Shown here: positions 57,308 through 64,000 of the stretch, piece after piece
Numbering within the stretch: the first letter of the stretch is position 1
Layout of the letters: every line of letters starts with the position of its first letter
Source: Mycocentrospora acerina
Taxonomy: Eukaryota; Ascomycota; Dothideomycetes; Pleosporales
Length of the DNA stretch: 64,000 bases
NCBI GenBank assembly: GCA_022701365.1
Contig: JAKUHH010000177.1
Span: forward strand, 310,001-374,000
Reading direction: 5' to 3'
Program-made: the position numbers and the translations under genes
The notes under the pieces: model-generated
The model's input: the letters and a program-made list of their open reading frames with translations, nothing else
What the model was told of the DNA's origin: nothing
Database searches by the model: none

Positions 57308-60300
57308 ATGGCACAAGGGTCCCATCTCGGGCTGTCAGCCATCGGCTGGCATGCCATGACGGACTCGTGGTGGAATAAGGTACATCCTGTCGAAGTTGTG
57401 TCTGCTTGTTCACGCTGACTTTTGTAAAGTTTATTGCCTTTTTCTTACTTGCCACAATCATAATCGGCTCCATTTACCTATTATTTCGAGCCTACTGGAG
57501 CATCAAGGCCTTCTGGATCGTAAGCTCACCTTACTCCCGCTGTTCACATGATCCACACTCACATTTTGGTTATAGCGGAGACAACAGCGTGTGACTGTCC
57601 CGAAGGCCGTTACGCGCTACCTTGCTCGCCTACGATCTTCTGTCAAACCACTTACTGTAGCTCCTACTTCAACGGAAGAACTGAAGTCGTTTGGCGTCTA
57701 CCTTGGATCTTTCGCCTCCCCAGCAACACCAGCTCAGACTCGTTTACTCTCGGAATGGGACGTCGTCGTACTCGATCCTCTCGCCACCGGCGTATCGAAC
57801 GCTGTTACTACATGTGCTTACACCTCACCCCATGTGCTTGGAAGAATCGATGTAGCTGCTCTTGTGAAGGCTGAGCAAGGCTCTGGGGCCCAGGACATCG
57901 TCAAATCCATTCGCGTTCTCGACGAAACTATTACGATGCACTTCCGTAATGGAGGCGGAAGCGAGTCACCATTTACTGCTGTCCTGCTCGCCAACTTCTC
58001 CGACCACTATCCCGCGCCCGTCTTCAATGAATTGGTCAACTACATTAACGAGCTCGGTCTTGGTGTCTGGATCGAAATGTCGCCTCCAGCCTACATGTCC
58101 ACTGCGGAGTTGCGAGCCATCAACATGAAGGCTATCCGCGGGGTTGTTTACCGGAATGGAACCATTCGCCCCGACGGCGATTGGCAGAATTTCCACCAAA
58201 TGGAGGCCATGCGCACAGCCATGAGAGCGGTCGCCGCACAGCGAGTGCCCAGTGGCCCACCCATGGCGCTCTGGGAAACTACAGACGATGGAGTACCACA
58301 TCAATATGCTGTTATTCAGCGCACTTTCATTTGGTGTCGATTCACCAGCTCACTCTGCTGGATCGGATCTAGGTCGTCGTTGACAAACGCCGATGTTGCT
58401 GCAAAGGAGACAATCAGCGACAAGCCTCTCGGCGCGTTGATGTGGATGAAGGATGACCTCAACATGAAGGCACACAACATTTGGTGCGCCAACGACCAGG
58501 TAGGAATAATCACCGCGACACCAAGGTTCTCAACTTACTGACGTGTATTCAGATCAACTCCGAGCCTCGAATCAGCGACGAGCTGTACGACACGCTAAAT
58601 GACTTCATTCCTGACTTGGCCGACAAGCTTCGTTTCCAGCCTTCGTCGTACAATCAATATCATTCTCTTGAGATGAATAATACTGGCTCCGTCGTTCGCT
58701 ACTCGCAAGCTCTCAAGGATCCCCGTATGAGTCCTCTGTCAAGATCATCAGACGGTGCTGATTATACCGGCCTTGGTTGCTTCCAGCTCGGTCTCGAAGC
58801 TACTCCGGATGCCTTTGACGCTCTCGTCGCCTCTCAAATTCACCTCAAAGATCTTGAGCTGTTGCAGCGATTAAAGATCGAAGATCTCCAGGCCATGAGG
58901 ACGGAAATACAAGTTCTGCGCGACGTGCGCGGACTTAGGGCTCTCTCCAGTACAGCGCTGGCTGCGGTGGACGATCTTGTCTCCATGCTAGACGTTCGCG
59001 ATGATCAGCAATACTCCCGGCTCGAAATTTTCTCCGGGCTTCACTCTGGTTTCCAAACTGGCGCGGACGTACAGTTTTGGGGTCTCTTCGACTTTGAGGG
59101 AAGCTCTGGCGGTCTTGATATCTACCTGTCCAATTTCACGCACGATCGTGCTGCTACTGTTCTCCATACATTCCTTTCGAGCCGCGGATGTACACGAGCG
59201 GAGTGCTTCATGGCCGAATTTGCTATGGCTGAGCAAAACGCTACTCTAAACAAGAAGTGGCAACTGCCAGAACGTATTGTTCATGATATCATGAAAATAT
59301 CTCCGACAGAGGCTCTTCTCTTGCGCCAGCGCCTGACTGTTTCCATTGATGAAGACTCGTTCATTTTGGCCCGAATGCGCGCCCTCTGCGAGTACCAGTT
59401 AGTGGATATTCCATCCGTCACACAGCTTCGTCTCCTCAACGCCAAAGAATACCTCGCTGGCAGGATCTCTGCCGATAGTCTTGTCTCATCTCGTCTCAAC
59501 TGGCTTCAGGAAAAGGGCTGGGCTCACACAAACCCTATGGCAGCCATTCAACTCTTCACGGATGTCCAGACTCGGCTCCATCAGATCCTTATGAATGGTG
59601 AAAGTGAAATTTACGGTCGCATTGGTACTCTCATGCGAGCTACCATGCAGAAGGATGGGATTGATGCAGGTGCTGATTTGCTTGCCCTTGCGACGTTCTG
59701 CGCATTCCGCAAGCTCGCTTTCGACGAGACATTCTACGAGATTCTGGATCGCAACCCATTTCCTAACCACGCCACTGATCAGGCTGGTGTGTTTGCCGAG
59801 AACTTCTTAACTGGCTCGAGAACCGATTCTTTCTTCGATATTACACCCAGACAGCTTGGAAAGATTCTCTCTGATCGATACCGCCCATACTACAACAAGT
59901 TTCAGCCCCCTGACCGTATCGAAGGATACACGGAGCTGCCAACGACCTACGCACCTATGCAGGTTGATTCCGACGTCGAATATGGCAACGAGAATCTTTC
60001 AACTGTCTACAAGTTTACTTTCCTCGGTATCTTCGCCGTTCCTGCGCTCATCGATATCTTCATGCTCACCACTATTGGACGCGGTCTCTACCTGACTACT
60101 TTCATGACCTCAGACCAGAAGACAATGGCTACCACCGCGCTCATGCTTGCCCTTCTAATCTGTGGTGGTGTTGGTTCTTGGATTACTTCAGGAGGTTGCT
60201 ACTACATTTATGCCAGTGCTTTTCCTGCAATGAACATGTACGTACTCACCCGCTTTATCGCGGGTCTCGCACTTGTCATTGTCGGAGGAGTGGTCGGTTT

Positions 60301-63300
60301 CGTTGTCGTTTCCATCGACAAGGGTCCTGGCTCTGGTGGTGTGTTTGCTTTCTACTTCGCCATGCTCTCCATTTACCTGATGACGCTCTCCGCATTGTCC
60401 ATCTACCAAGTCCCAGGGTCTAGCTTTAAGTCGGGACGAACCGTTATCATGAGGTGTATTCCGATCTTGTTCATCTCGCCAGTACTCACCATCTGGGTCC
60501 AGCACGACATCGCAGTTTATATCCCCGTCCTCTCGGTGTTTGTGTGCTCACTGCTTTACGGCTCTCGTAAGGTCATGGCTGCATGGTCCACATGGTATCT
60601 CAATATCCCATCTATTCAAGACGCCGAAATCATCGCCTGGTACTGCAAGAAGCACGACATCACTGGCGGAACCACCGAGGACTTGAAGGCACTCAGTGCC
60701 TCTGGAGTTCCTCGCAGTGAGTTTCACGGCCTTGTTCTCAAGGAGTTCAAGCGCAAGTTTTGGCAATCCAAGACCAAGGATCCTCTTGTCGCTAAGATGG
60801 CTGAGGGCTACGAGTCGACAAAGTTCTTGATGGGATGGTACTGCAGGCATCGCCGCACTGCCATGCCTTATGCCTACAGTTCTACCTGGAACTTGACCAT
60901 CAGGGCTGCTCTTGAGAACATCACCAACATGCAAAAGGGATTGAAGCTTCACAACGCTTTCCTCCATTGGCGCCACACCGGTTCCGATGTGTGGTCGGGT
61001 ATTCTGTATTTCGTTGTTGCGCTCATGGATAAGTGGGCAACTCTGCTTACCAGCGGTGGCATGGTTGGTTTGTCTGCCGCTAGCAGTACAGAGTACCGTT
61101 TGGCAGTTGGTTTTGGTCTGTCCTACTACCTCATTGGTGCGGTGTCTCTCGATGGTGTGTCCCAGCCACTCTGGACCGCTGCCAACGAGAAGATAACCCA
61201 GCCTATCCTTTCGCTTGATTCTCTCCAGAACGTTACAGACGTCGATGCCAGTGCAAGACGAGGCCTTTACTTCAGGAACCTTCTCAAGTTTTTCTTGTTG
61301 CACATCTGGGGTGCTTCGATTACTGCTGCGCTCATGTGGACCTTCGATGATTCTGCCAATGCCATGATCATGTACATTGCGTATGTCGCCGCCTACAGCG
61401 GTCTTCTGCTATACCAGTACAACAAGATCTACTGCAGGTTCGATGGTGCTCAGTCTCTTGCTGTCGCTTCCGTCATCGGTCTTCCCGTCGGCATTGCCCT
61501 CCGTGTTACGCTCTCTACATGGGCCTACACTGGTGTCATTTCTCTGGGTATTGCTTGTTGGATTTCTGCCATCCACTCCATCTACGTTACTAAGATCGGA
61601 TGGCCAAGAATGCCTTGGGCCAAGTCCCGTAAGCCTAAAGACACCAGCTACGAGTCGGTCGAAAAGGAGCAGCCTGCTGTATACACCTGTAGTTCGCTCG
61701 AGCCATACCCTGCTCTTTCCCAATCAACCCTGTCCAAGTCTTTCGAAATCATTCAGGGTCTTTCGTCCGACAACCGCTTCCATCTCAAGCCATCTGAGCA
61801 TCCGGGTGCCCGCGTTCAAGAGTACCTGGTTCATCGTAGCGCCGCTCCTCGATCAAACATTCTCCATGCTGCTTTCCCTTCTGCCCAGCAGATGATCGAA
61901 CGAACAGTCGAGCTCTGGAGCAATGGCAGCACCGTGGTTGAACTTGTTGGCGCTCGCAACTTCCCTCATGGAGAACAGAAGCTGCGAAGCATCGCCCAGA
62001 AGTCAGGTGATCGTCTGCACATCCTTATCGCCCTTGGTCCTGACCTAGGCGAAGACGAATTGACAATGGATATCCACCGTAATTCGAAGATCATTGCCGA
62101 GGCTATCATTCAGGCGACATGCGAGCACCATTTGGGCATGTCGCGTGATCACTCCATGCTTGCTCAGTTAGTGGCCGTCGAAGATTCTGGTGATTCTGAA
62201 GTTCCTCTACCTGAGAACATCAAGCGCCATTTGGAAACATCTGCATCTGAGCGCGCTCGTGTCATCAGCACTGGCAACAAGGTCCTACTTCGCCATCTCT
62301 GCCTCGGCGTTGACCCTGACATCGAGTGGGACGATCTTCACCAGGACATCAGGTCTTTCCTCCTCAAGCTTCTTTCTGGCCAGTTCGATCCCTTGTCTTC
62401 CTTCGAGCAAAACTGGATCGCTTCGCGTGGCTGTGTTACTGATGCTGTTGGATCTGACGAATTCATCGCCCGCTATGACCTCAGCGCCGCTCTGACAACC
62501 TCGACTATCGCCTACGCTAAGGTACTTACTCGCAGCCAAGGCATTCACGGTAACAAGCTCAACGACATGGACGACCTCTACCTCAACGATGCCGAGGTCT
62601 TCGCCAACTCAAACCTCAAGGTAAACGTAGCTCGCCGTGGTCCCGCCTCACGCTTCATCTTCCGTGTCACGCGCATCTGGAAATCCTGCCTTAAATTTCT
62701 CATTCTTTCTCTCGTTGCTGATCCTGAGTACCAGCGAGAGCTGGACTGGATGATTCGCACTCAGCCGCTCTTTATTCACTGGCCTGTAACTTTCTTCCTC
62801 AACGCTATTTGGTCGTACACAAAGTTCCTGCAAAATCTCATCATCCCTGTCGTCCTGTTTCATGGCCGAGCCAATATCACTCAGTTCCAGAGCAACATTC
62901 AGGGAATGAAGACCATTCTCCAGAAGAACCGCGTTGTCGTTGAGAACCTTCGTGGTCCTTCAACCTGCTTCTGGTCTCGCCAGGCAGATGGCAGCATTCG
63001 TCTTAGCCAATACAATGGTAACCACGAGAAGGAACCTGACAATATCAAGCAACTGGTCGCCATCAACACCTATGGCGAGAAGTTCTTGTTGCAACAGCGT
63101 GAAGAGTACAAGGGCGAGAAAATGATGAACATGTTCACATACGAGTATCCCCAGGGCAAGAAAACCAACAAACTGCCTATTCAGAGGCAGTGCATCCAGG
63201 GTAAGCTCAGCGGCGAAATCGTCCAGTACGACTGGAGAGGCTATATTACCACCGGATCCACCTTCCGTGGTGTTAACCCCGTTCAATTCACCTACTGGTA

Positions 63301-64000
63301 CCGACGAAGCGCCAAGTTTGAAGATGAACTTCTCCGTGGCGAGTTTGTCTTCCCCCACATCACTATCCGTATCATGTGGAGTATGCCTCCTCGTACCCAC
63401 CCTGAGCGACTTGACGACTGGGTGCCGTTCCCTAAGGTTACAGAAGCCACCTTCATCGAGGGTCCAGACGTTCATCACGCAACTTGGGCCTATGAGCACA
63501 AGTTCCATCCGACTATCTCTACCACACTTAACGGTGTTGATATTGACACTCCTCCTATGATTCGCGAGGATTGGTTCCACGTTCTGGAGAAACCCCAAAA
63601 GCTCGGCTTCCTTAGTGACAACCCACTCAACAACTTTTCTTCGATCTCCTCAAACATTATTACGCGTACACTTGGCCTTAACGTTAAACGTTATCCTATG
63701 TCAACTTCCCATGCCCGAACCCAACTTTGGAAGCTCTGGAAGAGTGGTCAGTCCCTCGATGCTGTCACTGCTCGCTGGCTCGATGAGAGCCTGCTCCGCA
63801 AGGACAGCATGCTCAAGTCTTACTGGCGCAATCGTGATTGGGGCATGCTCAACCGTGCAACCCAGTACCTCGATACCCACGCTGATTCCATCATGGCACG
63901 AACTGATGTTGATTCTGAGATCAGTGCATGGGTGCACGTTGCCTACAAGATGTCTGATCTGTACAGCTTTGGCTCAGGCGGTGACACCACGATCAACACA
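57308..64000 (+). CDS. gtb3: Giant multi-span membrane protein, Gtb3-like glycosyltransferase (3' end beyond the window)
   Basis: Four exons start at 57308: 57308-57379, 57430-57519, 57576-58499, and 58553 to the window end; introns are 50-56 nt with matching phases. The visible part is 2178 aa and open to base 64000. One membrane span (FIAFFLLATIIIGSIYLLF) lies near 25-44. A soluble alpha/beta domain (about 55-350, WDVVVLDPLATGV, GVWIEMSPPAYM) follows that looks TIM-barrel-like. A first block of about six spans lies near 848-1030, a second of about six near 1180-1375, with loops between, and another near 1770-1800. The visible part shows no glycosyltransferase signature I can name; a GT4 domain would be expected farther downstream. 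Gtb3 identity is inferred from layout and neighbours. Confidence 0.7.

Noticed and set aside
57308..64000. Alpha-1,3-glucan synthase or beta-glucan synthase for the giant gene
   Set aside because: No amylase-like N-terminus and no glucan synthase motifs; the layout and neighbours fit Gtb3 better.
1..64000. CRISPR arrays, bacterial operons, plasmid or phage features
   Set aside because: No regularly spaced direct repeats; gene structure is eukaryotic throughout.

Overview
The window is a piece of nuclear chromosome from a filamentous ascomycete, most likely a dothideomycete of the Pleosporales type. This rests on: short 46-110 nt introns with GT...AG ends and CTAAC/CTGAC-like branch sites; ascomycete-type gene families (Zn2Cys6 regulator, spherulin-4 proteins, GPI-type secreted protein); long gene-poor spacers; and AT-rich stretches without genes. 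I assembled gene models by hand from reading frames and splice-site phase. No database search was possible.

Layout. 1-5.7 kb holds a small conserved proline/serine-rich protein followed by a 4.5 kb spacer with simple repeats and a strong G-quadruplex motif. 5.8-10.7 kb has a four-exon Zn2Cys6 regulator, a convergent HAD-family hydrolase only 24 bp away, and a membrane-anchored hemerythrin-like protein. At 12.15 kb lies a tRNA-Asp(GTC) gene with a 10-nt intron. 13.7-15.0 kb has a CECR5-type HAD hydrolase, 17.5-19.7 kb a long disordered conserved protein with an easily missed first exon, and 22.3-25.6 kb an intron-less phosphoinositide phospholipase C. 31.0-34.4 kb encodes the nonsense-mediated decay helicase UPF1. 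35.3-36.8 kb has a proline-rich hypothetical gene, and 38.1-38.7 kb a probable broken gene. 39.0-40.7 kb is a U-box cyclophilin (Cyp8/PPIL2 type). 42.1-49.97 kb has a GPI-type secreted protein, an alpha/beta hydrolase, a tiny hypothetical gene, a gene-free AT-rich stretch and an F-box protein.

The most interesting part is 50.6-64.0 kb. A UDP-glucose 4-epimerase, two spherulin-4 (GH135-type) genes and a giant multi-membrane-span protein that runs off the window end lie together. This combination matches the galactosaminogalactan (GAG) exopolysaccharide cluster known from Aspergillus fumigatus (uge3, sph3, gtb3, agd3, ega3). Here the epimerase would supply UDP-Gal/UDP-GalNAc, the giant protein would polymerise and export the chain, and the anchored spherulin would trim it. 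A second spherulin copy without a membrane anchor sits inside the cluster. The deacetylase (agd3) and GH114 (ega3) genes are not in the window and may lie beyond base 64000.
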